Part shown: positions 46,371-57,322 of the stretch, one piece after another
Layout of the letters: the number at the start of each line of letters is the position of its first letter
How positions within the stretch are numbered: position 1 is the stretch's first letter
DNA from: Comamonadaceae bacterium
GTDB taxonomy: Bacteria; Pseudomonadota; Gammaproteobacteria; Burkholderiales; Burkholderiaceae_C
Length of the DNA: 64,000 nucleotides
NCBI GenBank assembly: GCA_013297875.1
Contig: JAAFIW010000010.1
Location: 84,501 to 148,500, forward strand
Direction: 5' to 3'
Translations under genes and position numbers: made by a program
The notes under the pieces: model-generated
What the model saw: the letters and a program-made list of their open reading frames with translations, nothing else
Told to the model about the DNA's origin: nothing
The model's database searches: none

Positions 46371-47862
46371 GGTTCAGGGTGTTCAGGTGATCAAAGACGG
46401 TAGTGAAACAGCAGCAAGTTATGCGAACGTTAGCGTCGTCATCATGGCCGCTGGCAAGGGTACCCGCATGAAGAGCGCGCTGCCCAAGGTGCTCCACCGG
46501 CTGGCTGGGCGCGCTTTGCTGGGGCATGTGGTGGGCACGGCGGCGCAGCTGGAGCCCGACCGGCTGGTGGTGGTCACCGGTCATGGCGCTATGGAAATAG
46601 AAGCGGCTCTAGCGCGCTGGATCAGCACAATCGCCACTTTTGACTCAAAAACCAGCCTGCAGTGCGTGCGCCAGGAGCCCCAGCTGGGCACCGGTCATGC
46701 GGTGCAGCAGGCCGTGCCTGCGCTGCCTGATGACGGCGTGACCCTGATCTTGAACGGCGATGTGCCGCTGATTGCCACCCCCACCCTGCAAACCCTGCTG
46801 GCCGCCTGCGGTGGCACCCAACTGGCCCTGCTCACCGTGACCATGGCCGACCCCACGGGCTACGGGCGCATCGTGCGCAACGGCGAGGCGGTGCAGGCCA
46901 TCGTGGAGCACAAAGACGCCACGGCGCAGCAGCGCGAGATCCGTGAGATTTACACCGGCGTGATGGCGGTGCCCAATGCGCAGCTCAAACCCTGGCTGGC
47001 CCGCTTGCGCAACGACAACGCACAAAAAGAGTTTTACCTGACCGACATTGTGAAATTTGCCGTGGCCGACGGCGTAGCCGTGGTGGCCACGCAAACCACC
47101 GACACCGTGCAGGTCGACGGCGTGAACAGCCCCGTGCAACTGGCCCAGCTGGAGCGCGCCCACCAGCTGCGCCAGGCCCACGCGCTGATGGAGCAGGGCG
47201 TGCGCCTGGCTGACCCCGCGCGCTTTGACCTGCGCGCCGACGCACGCGGCTACGCCAGCGGCCAGCCGGGTCGCCTGGTGTGCGCGCAAGACGTGGAGAT
47301 TGACCTGGGCTGCATTTTTGAAGGCCAGGTCAGCCTGGGCGAAGGCGTGCGCATCGGCGCGCACTGCGTGGTGGCCAACGCCCAAATTGAAGCCGGCGCG
47401 GTGATTCACCCCTACAGCCACATCGACGGCGAAGCTTTGGGCGTGGTGGTGGGGCCCGGTGCCATCGTCGGCCCGTTTGCCCGCCTGCGCCCCGGCGCAC
47501 AACTGGGTGCTGATGTGCACATTGGCAACTTTGTGGAAGTGAAAAACAGCACCTTGGCCCCCGGTGCCAAAGCCAACCACCTCACCTACCTGGGCGACGC
47601 CACCGTGGGCGAACGCGTGAACATCGGCGCCGGCACCATCACCGCCAACTACGACGGTGCCAACAAACACCGCACCGTGATTGAGGCTGACGTACACATC
47701 GGCAGCAACAGCGTGCTAGTCGCCCCGGTCACCATCGGCGCAGGCGGCACCGTGGGTGCCAGCTCAGCCGTCACCAAAAGCACCCCGCCCGGTGCGCTGA
47801 CGGTGGTGCGGGGCAAGCAGGTGAGTATTGAGGGGTGGAAGCGGCCGGTGAAGAAGGCGTGA
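46369..47862 (+). CDS. glmU: Bifunctional N-acetylglucosamine-1-phosphate uridyltransferase / glucosamine-1-phosphate acetyltransferase
   Basis: 497 residues as drawn; about 25 are extra at the N-terminus, and GTG 46387 or a start near 46430 are possible. VIMAAGKGTRMKSALPKVLH is the uridyltransferase signature; the left-handed beta-helix begins near 270 and has NFVEVKNSTLAPGAKANHLT and the acetyltransferase site. It makes UDP-GlcNAc. The ATG overlaps that of the divergent lipoprotein gene by two bases. Confidence 0.95.
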   Translation: MVQGVQVIKDGSETAASYANVSVVIMAAGKGTRMKSALPKVLHRLAGRALLGHVVGTAAQLEPDRLVVVTGHGAMEIEAALARWISTIATFDSKTSLQCVRQEPQLGTGHAVQQAVPALPDDGVTLILNGDVPLIATPTLQTLLAACGGTQLALLTVTMADPTGYGRIVRNGEAVQAIVEHKDATAQQREIREIYTGVMAVPNAQLKPWLARLRNDNAQKEFYLTDIVKFAVADGVAVVATQTTDTVQVDGVNSPVQLAQLERAHQLRQAHALMEQGVRLADPARFDLRADARGYASGQPGRLVCAQDVEIDLGCIFEGQVSLGEGVRIGAHCVVANAQIEAGAVIHPYSHIDGEALGVVVGPGAIVGPFARLRPGAQLGADVHIGNFVEVKNSTLAPGAKANHLTYLGDATVGERVNIGAGTITANYDGANKHRTVIEADVHIGSNSVLVAPVTIGAGGTVGASSAVTKSTPPGALTVVRGKQVSIEGWKRPVKKA

Positions 47863-47946
47863 TGACCTCGGCTGCGCCGTTGATCACGGATGACGGCTGA
47901 AGCATCTTCTTGTCATCTGTCATTGAGCGTAGCTAAGTCATTCCCG

Positions 47947-48786
47947 TCATCGAGCATCCAACACGGCCCTTGCCACCTGCGCAAACCCCGCCCCGCGCTC
48001 CCCGTCTGTGATGTAGCGCGGCAGATGCGTCAGCTGCGTTTCGAAGCGCCGCACATTGGCCACGCCCACGCTGTGCGGGAAGGCTTCAAACATCAGTGCG
48101 TCGTTGGTGGAGTCGCCGACGAAGGCCCAGTGGTCTATCTCTTGCGCCAGGTCGCGGCCCCAGAGTTGTCGGGTGATCCACTGGGCACCTTGCCATTTGT
48201 TGTGGTCGCCCACCCAGGCGTTGATGTGGATGCTGCTGACGGTGGCGTGCAGGCCCTGGGCTTGCAGCAGGGCGACCACTCGGGCGATGGTTTCGGGGGG
48301 CAAGTGGGTGAATTCGCTGTGGTCGATGGCGATGTCGGTTTCGCGGCCTGGGCTGTCTTGTGCGAGCCGGGTGCCAGGGATCTGTTGCAGCACCAGCTGG
48401 GCGGCGGCTTGCAAACGGGTGTGGTTGGTGGCTCGTTCGTCAGTGGTTTGTTGATATAGTTTTGATAGCTGCTTGAGCAGTATTTGCATGGGCTGCAGGC
48501 CGATTTGGCCTGAATTTTGGCTTGAAGGTGGCTGTGGAATCAATGCCACGGCACCGTTTTCTGCCACGATAGCATCAACCGGCCAGGTGCGCGCAAACTG
48601 CTCGCTCCAGCCGACGGGGCGACCGGTAATGGCCACCACCTTCAGGCCAGCGGCTTTGAGGTCTGACAGCGCGGCCAGCGCATCGGGGGTGATGGCGCCC
48701 TCGGTGGTGACGGTGTCGTCAACGTCGGTGAACAGGCCCAACAAACCCGCTCTGGCCGGCAGGGGCCAGTGGGAAAGTGGCAGCAC
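47947..48786 (-). CDS. HAD-superfamily (IIB, sugar-phosphatase-like) hydrolase
   Basis: 279 residues from GTG at 48786. HAD motif 1 LFTDVDDTVT, motif 2 VVAITGRPVGW and motif 4 FVGDSTNDALMFEAF. The C2-type cap contains a dispersed repeat copy read in frame (QPMQILLKQLSKLYQQ). Likely phosphatase; the substrate is unknown. It starts 5 bp after the S41 peptidase stop on the same strand. Confidence 0.88.
   Translation of the reverse strand: MLPLSHWPLPARAGLLGLFTDVDDTVTTEGAITPDALAALSDLKAAGLKVVAITGRPVGWSEQFARTWPVDAIVAENGAVALIPQPPSSQNSGQIGLQPMQILLKQLSKLYQQTTDERATNHTRLQAAAQLVLQQIPGTRLAQDSPGRETDIAIDHSEFTHLPPETIARVVALLQAQGLHATVSSIHINAWVGDHNKWQGAQWITRQLWGRDLAQEIDHWAFVGDSTNDALMFEAFPHSVGVANVRRFETQLTHLPRYITDGERGAGFAQVARAVLDAR
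48460..48510. repeat. Dispersed repeat, copy 16 (inside HAD gene)
   Basis: TTTTGATAGCTGCTTGAGCA, then GTATTTGCATGGGCTGCAGG and CCGATTTGG: complete core and extension, in coding sequence. Confidence 0.88.
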
Positions 48787-48791
48787 AGAGG

Positions 48792-50495
48792 CTATTTCGG
48801 CGACACCAGCTTGCCCGGCTTGGCCGGCTTACCAATGGCCGCCAACTCGGCTTGCAGCGCTGATTGGCTCTTGGGTCGCTCGGTGGCGGTGGTGCGCACA
48901 GCCGGGCAGGCCCCTGTGTCTGCATGGACCAAAGCGGCCGACAGCATGCCTTCTGTGGCGTCGCCCAGCGGTTTGGTCAAATCGTCAGCCACGTTGCAGG
49001 TGGCGGTAAAGCCTGCCGGGTAGTCACCAAAGCCTTTGGCATTGGTACCCTGAAACTCAATAGGGTAGTAAGACAGGCCACAGTTGTCCTTGCGGGCAAA
49101 GCCATAGGGCTTGCCGCAGGTGGTGGAACCGATCAAGACCACTTGCACATCAACCCCGCGCAGGCCGTTGATCACGGATTCGCTGGCTGAGCAGGAGTCG
49201 CCCGTGGTCAACACATAAACCTTGGGCAGCGCCAGACGCGGTAGCGCGTAACCACGCCGGTAGGTGGTCTCGCCAACCTCCAGGCTACCGGTGAAGTTGA
49301 AGGTGCTGTCTGCCGTTTCGGCCGCGCGCTTGTCGTTGTACTGCAGGCGCTCAAACACCTTGCCGTCGTTGGCCGTGCTGGTCAGCATGCTGCCCAGCGA
49401 CTGCGCGGTGTACAGAAAACCACCCCCGTTGTAGCGCATATCCAGCACCATGCTGTCCAGACCGAGGGAGCGCAGGCTCAGTACCGCCGAGATCAGCTTG
49501 TCTTGCGCACCGGTCGAAAACGAGTTGAACAGCACATAGCCCAGCTTTTTCCCACTGGCCGTCTGGAAGGCTTTAACTTGAGGCACCGGGTCGTTTTGAA
49601 CAATGGCCGAGACCATGGTCACATTTCGAGCGGTGTCCGTTGGCGTGGGCCGATAGGAAACCGTGATGGACACACCGGCTTGCGAGGGAAACAGGGTGCC
49701 CGAGTAGCCCCGCACGATTTCGCCACCACGCGCCAGGCCTGCAGTGGCCGCCGGAGAGCTGGGTTCAACCTGGGCCACGCGGATGCGGTCGGCGCTGTCC
49801 ACAATGAATTCAGCACCGTAGCTGGCCCCCACGCCACTGGCGGAAGTGTCTGCCTGCGCATTCGTGATCACGAAGCTGAACCGGTCTTTGCGTGCGCCGG
49901 TGCTGTCTAGCAGTGGCGTCAGCAGCGCCTCGAAATAGCTGGGAATGGTGGTGAAGCTGGCTGCGTTGACTGCCGGCACTTCGCGGTACCACAGGTAGGC
50001 CTCGTTCAAGTACGAGCGCGTGAACGACTGCTGCCCGCCGAATGTGCAGACATTGGCCACGCTGGCAGAAGTGGGGAGACCACTGGGTGCCGGTGCCGGT
50101 GGTGTGGGGGCCGACGTTGGTGCGGGAGCTGGGGCGGGTGCTGGCGCCGGCGCAGGGGCTGGTGTTGGAGCGGGCGCTGGTGTTGGAGCGGGCGCTGGTG
50201 CCGGCGTTGGAGCGGGGGTGGGTGCAGGGGTCGGCGCGGGTGCGGGGGAAGGTGTCGGCGTCGCGGGCGCAGGTGTTGGTGCGGGTGCTGGCGTTGGCGC
50301 GACCGCCACTGGGGGAGGCGTGGGCGCATCCACCACGACCAGTGGGGGTGGTGGTGCAGGCACTGCAGCCGTGGTGGGCTGGCAGACGGACGGGCTGGCC
50401 GTGCATGCGCCAGAGCTTCCACCGCCGCCGCCGCAACCCGCCAGCGCGAGCAATGCCGTCAATGCCGTCAGGCGGGTCATCGTGGTTGTCTTCAT
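48792..50495 (-). CDS. S41-family (C-terminal processing) peptidase-like lipoprotein with proline-rich linker
   Basis: 567 residues from ATG at 50495. Lipobox LALAGC (Cys21). A long Pro/Ala/Thr-rich linker (about 45-140, PAPTPAPA repeats) precedes a PDZ-like region and an S41 domain (VLDMRYNGGGFLYTAQSL, and VLTTGDSCSASESVIN with the likely catalytic Ser). The linker should reach across the periplasm or cell wall. The target is unknown. Confidence 0.87.
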   Translation of the reverse strand: MKTTTMTRLTALTALLALAGCGGGGGSSGACTASPSVCQPTTAAVPAPPPPLVVVDAPTPPPVAVAPTPAPAPTPAPATPTPSPAPAPTPAPTPAPTPAPAPAPTPAPAPTPAPAPAPAPAPAPAPTSAPTPPAPAPSGLPTSASVANVCTFGGQQSFTRSYLNEAYLWYREVPAVNAASFTTIPSYFEALLTPLLDSTGARKDRFSFVITNAQADTSASGVGASYGAEFIVDSADRIRVAQVEPSSPAATAGLARGGEIVRGYSGTLFPSQAGVSITVSYRPTPTDTARNVTMVSAIVQNDPVPQVKAFQTASGKKLGYVLFNSFSTGAQDKLISAVLSLRSLGLDSMVLDMRYNGGGFLYTAQSLGSMLTSTANDGKVFERLQYNDKRAAETADSTFNFTGSLEVGETTYRRGYALPRLALPKVYVLTTGDSCSASESVINGLRGVDVQVVLIGSTTCGKPYGFARKDNCGLSYYPIEFQGTNAKGFGDYPAGFTATCNVADDLTKPLGDATEGMLSAALVHADTGACPAVRTTATERPKSQSALQAELAAIGKPAKPGKLVSPK

Positions 50496-50599
50496 GGCCT
50501 GTCCCCTTCGAATAGCTAAAAGAAGCAAAAAGTTAGCTGGATTATCTACATGCTTTGCGGCATTTGGAAAGTCAGCCCGGCAAGCGGGCAAACAGGTCG

Positions 50600-52228
<1,629 letters not shown>

Positions 52229-52442
52229 GTGAGCGGGTGGGTGCGGGGCAAAGCCTTCGATTATCCCGGTGGCTGGCGGTTTGAAGCTGCGCAGTCAAGT
52301 TAGCAGCGTGGCGCTCATTGCGGGGCGTCAGCCAGACCATCCGAGACCGGCACATAAAAAACCTGCAAAAATCCAGCCCCCGGTAGTCGGCAACCCCCGA
52401 TGCACCTACTCGTGTGCGTTCCAAACCCACCATTTCCCCGAA

Positions 52443-53807
52443 ATGAAAATCCCCGTGCGGCGCTTGCTGCTGCTAATTGCGATCTGCCTGAGCTCAGCCT
52501 GCGTGGCCATTTTTCTGGCCAGCACCACGCTGTTGATTTCAACCGATACGCTGAAGGCTCGAATTCTGACGGCATTTGACACGCAGGAATTGGTGTTACC
52601 TGCCTACCTGGGCAATGACTCGCGCAGAGGACGATATACCGTTAACGACTGCCTGATACTACAGAGCCTTCTGGTTGGACGGGACGACTGGCGCAAAATT
52701 GCCCTGCAATCAACGGTGCTGCAGGAGCCCGCCCAAAGTCCCTGTGCGACGCTGAAGAGTTTTGTACACGGAAAGTTCGATGCAGCCATGCTGGAGAAGT
52801 ACGAGTACGCTTATTCGCGATATTATTTCGGGGCCAAGACCTTCGTTGGCTGGGGCCTCACGCTGGTATCTCTGGAACACATGAGAGTGATCCTGCGAGG
52901 GGCCATTTATTTTCTTCTGGCGCTCACCGCTCTGGTAAGCGGGTATGGCCTTTTTAGGGGCGGCAGACATAACCCGATTTTGTATGCGACTACCGGTGTA
53001 TTTGCACTGGGGTGGTTACTCTGTTACGACCTGTGGTACTACGCATCAACGCTTGCCCACGCATTTTCGGAGTTGAGCCTGGTCGGTTTCATGGTATTCA
53101 GTGTACTGGCACCTCCGCCAAAGTCAAATTTAGGTTTATATGCGCCTGCAGCTGCGCTGTTTGCACTCACCGCATGGTTTGAGTTACTCACTGGCCCCGC
53201 GCTGTTGGCCATTGCCCTGGTGGTAGCCGTGAACTTTGCGCATCGGCAAGGTGAAAAAAATGCTATTGCCAAAGCAATGCAAATATGGATTGTTGGTGGC
53301 TCAACCATTGTTGGCTGCTTGCTGGCCTTGCTATTGATCAACACACTAACAAGTGACGCGGAGTCGGTTGGAAACTTTTTCAAGCACTTGGCCATCCGGT
53401 TGAATTTGCACCCATTGTTAGGACTGTCGATTGACGAGAGATGGCGTACCCCGGAGAATCTGCGCAGCTATACGGTTGCGGAAACTTGGCAAGCCATCAC
53501 ATTCCACTTGCCCATGCTGACCGGTTCATCCGCCTGGCTGTCCAGCCTGGTGTTTGGTCTAAGTACATTGATATTATTGTCTTCGCTGCCGCTGGCATTT
53601 TTCAGGCGGGCCCACCAGCGTTTTTTGATCCCGGTATCGATTGGTTTGAGCGTTATTTGTTGGTATCTCTTGTTTGCCAATCACACGGTGATTCACTCCT
53701 GGGGAATGGTCAGGCTGATGGTTTTATTTCCAATTTCTGCTGCACTGGTGCTTGCATATTTTGTATTGACATCCAGCAACCCAAACCATTCAGTGTCTGA
53801 TACCTGA
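52443..53807 (+). CDS. Polytopic membrane protein, candidate Gtr-type glycosyltransferase
   Basis: 454 residues from ATG at 52443. A first membrane segment (LLLLIAICLSSACVAIFLAS) is followed by a ~110-residue soluble loop and about nine hydrophobic segments, a GT-C-like layout. Base composition is less GC-rich than the neighbours. It stands directly before a GT2 gene and a GtrA gene; in gtrABC systems the third, serotype-specific gene is such a membrane protein. No family motif is recognised, so the function rests on position. Confidence 0.6.
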   Translation: MKIPVRRLLLLIAICLSSACVAIFLASTTLLISTDTLKARILTAFDTQELVLPAYLGNDSRRGRYTVNDCLILQSLLVGRDDWRKIALQSTVLQEPAQSPCATLKSFVHGKFDAAMLEKYEYAYSRYYFGAKTFVGWGLTLVSLEHMRVILRGAIYFLLALTALVSGYGLFRGGRHNPILYATTGVFALGWLLCYDLWYYASTLAHAFSELSLVGFMVFSVLAPPPKSNLGLYAPAAALFALTAWFELLTGPALLAIALVVAVNFAHRQGEKNAIAKAMQIWIVGGSTIVGCLLALLLINTLTSDAESVGNFFKHLAIRLNLHPLLGLSIDERWRTPENLRSYTVAETWQAITFHLPMLTGSSAWLSSLVFGLSTLILLSSLPLAFFRRAHQRFLIPVSIGLSVICWYLLFANHTVIHSWGMVRLMVLFPISAALVLAYFVLTSSNPNHSVSDT

Positions 53808-53828
53808 CGCTATGAAAGCCCTTTTTGT

Positions 53829-54788
53829 ATGAGCAAATCCGTGAATCTGGCAGAACAATCAATTGCAGTCATTATTCCGTGCTACAACGAAGCGCGTGCG
53901 ATCGCGCAGGTTCTTGAGGAATTCAAACTAGCTCTTCCTACTGCGAGGCTTTATGTGTTTGATAACGCCTCGACCGATGACACCAGCCATGTGGCCAGAC
54001 AACACGGTGCAACAGTTATTGCTGTGGAGTTGCGGGGCAAAGGCAACGTCATTCGGCGAGGTTTTGCAGATATTCAGGCGGATATCTACGTTATGATCGA
54101 TGGTGATGCGACTTATGATGTATCGAATATCGAAAAACATATTCAATTACTTCTTGACAAGCGACTTGATATGGTTGCCGGATATCGGCAGGACAACGCG
54201 CAAGCCCGCGAAACGTACCGGCCGGGGCACAGACTGGGCAACAGGCTATTGACAGGTGCTGTGCGGCAGGTGTTTGGTGGGCAATTCATTGACATGCTCT
54301 CGGGGTATAGAGTTTTTTCACACCGGTACGTCAAAACATTTCCAGCCATGGCCGCCGGGTTTGAACTGGAAACCGAATTGACCATTCACGCGCTGGAGTT
54401 GCGCATGCCATATGCCCAAGTGCCCGTCGGGTATCGATCCCGCCCCGAAGGCTCGGCCAGCAAGCTGTCGACTTTTGCCGACGGGTGGCGAATTCTCAAA
54501 ACCATTGTGCAGCTGTACGCCAGTGAAAGACCTTTGGCTTTCTTTGGTCTGTTGGCCGCTTTGTTGGTGGTGTTGTCACTGGCGCTTTTCGTGCCGCTGG
54601 CATGGACGTATCTGGACACCGGCCTGGTTCCCCGTTTGCCCACAGCCGTATTGGCCGCCAGCATCATGCTGTGTGCCTTGCTGTGTATGGTGTGTGGGGT
54701 GATCTTGCATGCCGTCACACAGGGGCGGCGAGAAGTCAAGCACCTGGCGTATCTCGCCATCGGCCAGCGCCACACCCACCGGGACTGA
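53829..54788 (+). CDS. GtrB-like GT2 glycosyltransferase (polyprenyl phosphate)
   Basis: 319 residues. GT-A fold start IAVIIPCYNEARAIAQVLEEF, donor-binding FDNASTDDTS, the MIDGDATYDVSNI Asp-x-Asp, and GSASKLSTFADGWRILKTI. Two C-terminal membrane segments (FFGLLAALLVVLSLALFVPL; LAASIMLCALLCMVCGVIL). It probably loads a sugar onto undecaprenyl phosphate. AT-richer in its first half. It ends 8 bp before gtrA. Confidence 0.88.
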   Translation: MSKSVNLAEQSIAVIIPCYNEARAIAQVLEEFKLALPTARLYVFDNASTDDTSHVARQHGATVIAVELRGKGNVIRRGFADIQADIYVMIDGDATYDVSNIEKHIQLLLDKRLDMVAGYRQDNAQARETYRPGHRLGNRLLTGAVRQVFGGQFIDMLSGYRVFSHRYVKTFPAMAAGFELETELTIHALELRMPYAQVPVGYRSRPEGSASKLSTFADGWRILKTIVQLYASERPLAFFGLLAALLVVLSLALFVPLAWTYLDTGLVPRLPTAVLAASIMLCALLCMVCGVILHAVTQGRREVKHLAYLAIGQRHTHRD

Positions 54789-54796
54789 CATGTCAC

Positions 54797-55198
54797 ATGC
54801 ATCGATCTGAGCTTGGCCATCTGCTTCGCTTCGGCACTGTCGGAGTCGTTGGTTTTCTGGTGGATGTGGGTGTGTTGTATGCCGTGGCTGGGTGTTTGGG
54901 TTGGTATGGCGCACGGGTCGTGTCGTTTTTGAGCGCTGCCACGGTGACCTGGCTGCTGAACAAACGATTCAGTTTTTCAGCCGGTGTGCGAAACCTGAAA
55001 GGCGCTGCATCGCAAACCCGTTACGTTTCTTTCGTGCTGGGTATGTTGATCGGCGCAATGGTCAATTGGCTGGTCTACATCGGCTTTGTGGCGCTGGTGG
55101 CGATGCCGGGCGCTGCGGCCGCGGGTGTGGCGTTGGGCAGCCTGTCGGGCATGTATTTCAATTTTTTCTTCTGCAAAAAAATGCGGTTTTTTGAATGA
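54797..55198 (+). CDS. GtrA-family membrane protein
   Basis: 133 residues from ATG at 54797. Four hydrophobic segments, and LLRFGTVGVVGFLVDVGVLY and TVTWLLNKRFSF match GtrA, thought to flip the lipid-linked sugar. Completes a gtr-type set with the two upstream genes. Confidence 0.87.
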   Translation: MHRSELGHLLRFGTVGVVGFLVDVGVLYAVAGCLGWYGARVVSFLSAATVTWLLNKRFSFSAGVRNLKGAASQTRYVSFVLGMLIGAMVNWLVYIGFVALVAMPGAAAAGVALGSLSGMYFNFFFCKKMRFFE

Positions 55199-55334
55199 GC
55201 GAAGTTTCTATCAGTCGCTATAAATAAGATAGCTGACAAAGCCCACTGAGTTTGCACTACCAGCCAATTTCGTTCAAATTCCTGCCGCCAACTGCCATTG
55301 CCCTTGCATGCGCCCGTTATGGCAATACCTGCTG

Positions 55335-55456
55335 CTAGCCCGCATATTTCACCGCGACCCTCTTTTTGCAAGCTTTTCTCCTGTGATGCGGATCGCTCAA
55401 ATCCAATTTGTACGCAGCAAAAAGACTCGACACCCACGGTGAAATATGCGGGCTAG
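55335..55456. mobile_element. MITE-like element with 20-bp terminal inverted repeats
   Basis: CTAGCCCGCATATTTCACCG and its exact complement (55437-55456) bound 122 bp without a gene. If the outer CTAG is a target duplication, the element proper is 114 bp. The right end supplies the TAG stop of the DUF6463 gene. The rest of the interval 55199-55334 shows nothing else. Confidence 0.75.
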
Positions 55457-55815
55457 GTGATCCATCCGTACCCTGCCGCAATCAGCGGCAGCGACAGCAG
55501 CAGCGGTGCCCACAGCGGTGACACCGGAAAGGCCGCGACGCCCACGATGGATGAGGCCAGCATGTACCAGCCAATCAGCTTGAGCACCTGCAAATCGCCC
55601 ACCGCCACCGCATGAATGGCCAGGTGCCCGGCCAGCATGAACAAAGGGCCAGCCATCACAAACCAGAAAGCCGCGTAGCGGATGTCGGGCACAGCGAACT
55701 GGCCAAAAAAACCATCGGCCACCGCAGCGGCCAGCGGCACCTTGAAGCGCAGGATGCCAAACACGATGTGAACGATGCCCAATAGGAAGATGGCCCAGGC
55801 GGTTGCTTTTGACAT
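55453..55815 (-). CDS. DUF6463 family membrane protein
   Basis: 120 residues. Four hydrophobic segments (WAIFLLGIVHIVFGILRF; AFWFVMAGPLFMLAGHLAIH; LIGWYMLASSIVGVAAFPV; LLLSLPLIAAGYGWI). The stop TAG lies in the element at 55335, so the last residues may be altered. Last gene of the leftward membrane/lipid cluster. Confidence 0.75.
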   Translation of the reverse strand: MSKATAWAIFLLGIVHIVFGILRFKVPLAAAVADGFFGQFAVPDIRYAAFWFVMAGPLFMLAGHLAIHAVAVGDLQVLKLIGWYMLASSIVGVAAFPVSPLWAPLLLSLPLIAAGYGWIT

Positions 55816-55830
55816 GGTTTCAAGCTCCTT

Positions 55831-56385
55831 CTATGAATGGGTAACTGAATGGGTAGCAGCGGTTGGCCAGCCTTGGCGCGCGGCCCGCCGCAAAAAGGCC
55901 TGCACGATCAGCCGGTGAAACGGCGCAATGACAAAGATGTAGGCGCGGCCCAGCCGGTTGTGGCAATGCACCACGGTGGACAGCACCAGCCGCTGCTCAC
56001 CCGCAGGCGGGCCTGAGCACTGCAGCGAGAGCCTGAAATCCAGGTGCCAGTCGTCTTCACCCATCACGATTTCGCGCTCGCTGGTGTTGTAAATCTTGAA
56101 GATGCCCACGCGCTGCTTCTGGCCTGCTGCGTCGGTTGCGGTGAGCTGCGCAGAAGTCTTCAGCCCAAGCCTGCCAACCAGGGCGTCGCGCAGCGCCATC
56201 AGGCCGGCAATCCACGGCGCTTTGTGCGAAAAAATAAACCGCGCCAATGGCTCGGGGCGGGTGTCGCTGCCCGCGGGCAGGTCGATGGCATAGGCGTCGG
56301 CCAGGTGGGTCACCGGGTACAGATGCGCAATGCGCGAGTCGGCCGGAATCTGGGTGGCGATAGGGTTAGAGCGCTGGTTTGGCAT
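55831..56385 (-). CDS. DUF2867 domain protein
   Basis: 184 residues. Motifs HLADAYAIDLPAGSDTRPEPLARFIF, GEDDWHLDFRLSL and AYIFVIAPFHRLIVQAFLRRA match DUF2867 (SRPBCC-like), often encoded near NAD-dependent epimerase-like genes, as here. It overlaps the desaturase gene by 20 bp. Possibly lipid-handling. Confidence 0.82.
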   Translation of the reverse strand: MPNQRSNPIATQIPADSRIAHLYPVTHLADAYAIDLPAGSDTRPEPLARFIFSHKAPWIAGLMALRDALVGRLGLKTSAQLTATDAAGQKQRVGIFKIYNTSEREIVMGEDDWHLDFRLSLQCSGPPAGEQRLVLSTVVHCHNRLGRAYIFVIAPFHRLIVQAFLRRAARQGWPTAATHSVTHS

Positions 56386-57319
56386 GGTGTGTTTCGATGC
56401 TTGTTAAGGATGGGTAGGGCTGCACCGCAGGGCGCACCGGCAGGTCTTGTGGCTGCTGCACCTGCCACACCAGGCCCAGCCGTTTGAGCGCTTGCAGCAC
56501 CCACCAACCCGGGTCAGGTTGCCCTGCGTGCAGGCCCAGGTGGGCGCTGCCGGGAAAGGCGTGGTGGTTGTTGTGCCAGCACTCGCCCATGGTGACCAGG
56601 CCGTTGATGCCACCCAGGCCCACGTTATGCCCCTGTACGCCTGCGCCGTGCACCAGGTAGTCTTGGTGGCCCGTGCGGTGTGCAAAGTGGCCCACCAGCC
56701 AGTGGCCGGTCACGCACACCGCCACCCGGGCGCACACGCCCCACACCACCCAGGCCCAGCCGCCCAGCGCATATAAGGCCAGCGCCAGAGGTAGTTGCTG
56801 CAGCATCCAGGTGCGTTCCAGCCATTGGTAAAAGCGGCTGTTGGCCACGCGGTCTTCAGGTACAAAAGCCGGTGGGTGGGCCAGGTGAATGTCGGCATGC
56901 AGTTGCCAGGCGTAGTCTTGCCAGATGGGGCGGCGGTGGGCAAAGTAGTCGTGGCACAGCGGCTGGCGTTGCGCCCAGTCGCGCAGGTCGTGCGTGCGCA
57001 GCATGCCCATGGGCCCGGCCATGCCCACCAGCGTGCCCAGGTACACCAGCGTGTACTCCAGCCACAGCGGGCATTCGTAGCTGTTGTGCACAAACCGGCG
57101 GTGCATGCCCAATGAGTGGCCCAGGCAGAGTGTGACTGCACAGAGCGCTATGAAAAGCGCAGCGGTTGTCCAGCTCAGCGTGCCGGGGCCCCAGACCAGA
57201 GCAATGCCTGTCATGCAACTGATCCAGATGGATTTAACCGGCGCCCAGCGCATGTGCCCTTGCACCGGGCAACTGGTGGGGTTGGCGTGTATGCGTGGAA
57301 CGGCGGTGGTGGTGTCCAT
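56366..57319 (-). CDS. Acyl-CoA/fatty-acid desaturase
   Basis: 317 residues. Histidine boxes: HSLGMHRRFVH, HRTGHQDYLVH and HNNHHAFP, typical of membrane diiron desaturases of the stearoyl-CoA type, with membrane segments between. Some box positions differ from classical HxxxxH/HxxHH spacing, so the regioselectivity is unknown. Adjusts membrane fluidity. Confidence 0.88.
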   Translation of the reverse strand: MDTTTAVPRIHANPTSCPVQGHMRWAPVKSIWISCMTGIALVWGPGTLSWTTAALFIALCAVTLCLGHSLGMHRRFVHNSYECPLWLEYTLVYLGTLVGMAGPMGMLRTHDLRDWAQRQPLCHDYFAHRRPIWQDYAWQLHADIHLAHPPAFVPEDRVANSRFYQWLERTWMLQQLPLALALYALGGWAWVVWGVCARVAVCVTGHWLVGHFAHRTGHQDYLVHGAGVQGHNVGLGGINGLVTMGECWHNNHHAFPGSAHLGLHAGQPDPGWWVLQALKRLGLVWQVQQPQDLPVRPAVQPYPSLTSIETHHAKPAL

Positions 57320-57322
57320 GGC

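Noticed and set aside
52443..55198. Prophage origin of the gtr-like genes
   Set aside because: No integrase, phage structural gene or attachment site lies nearby in the window.
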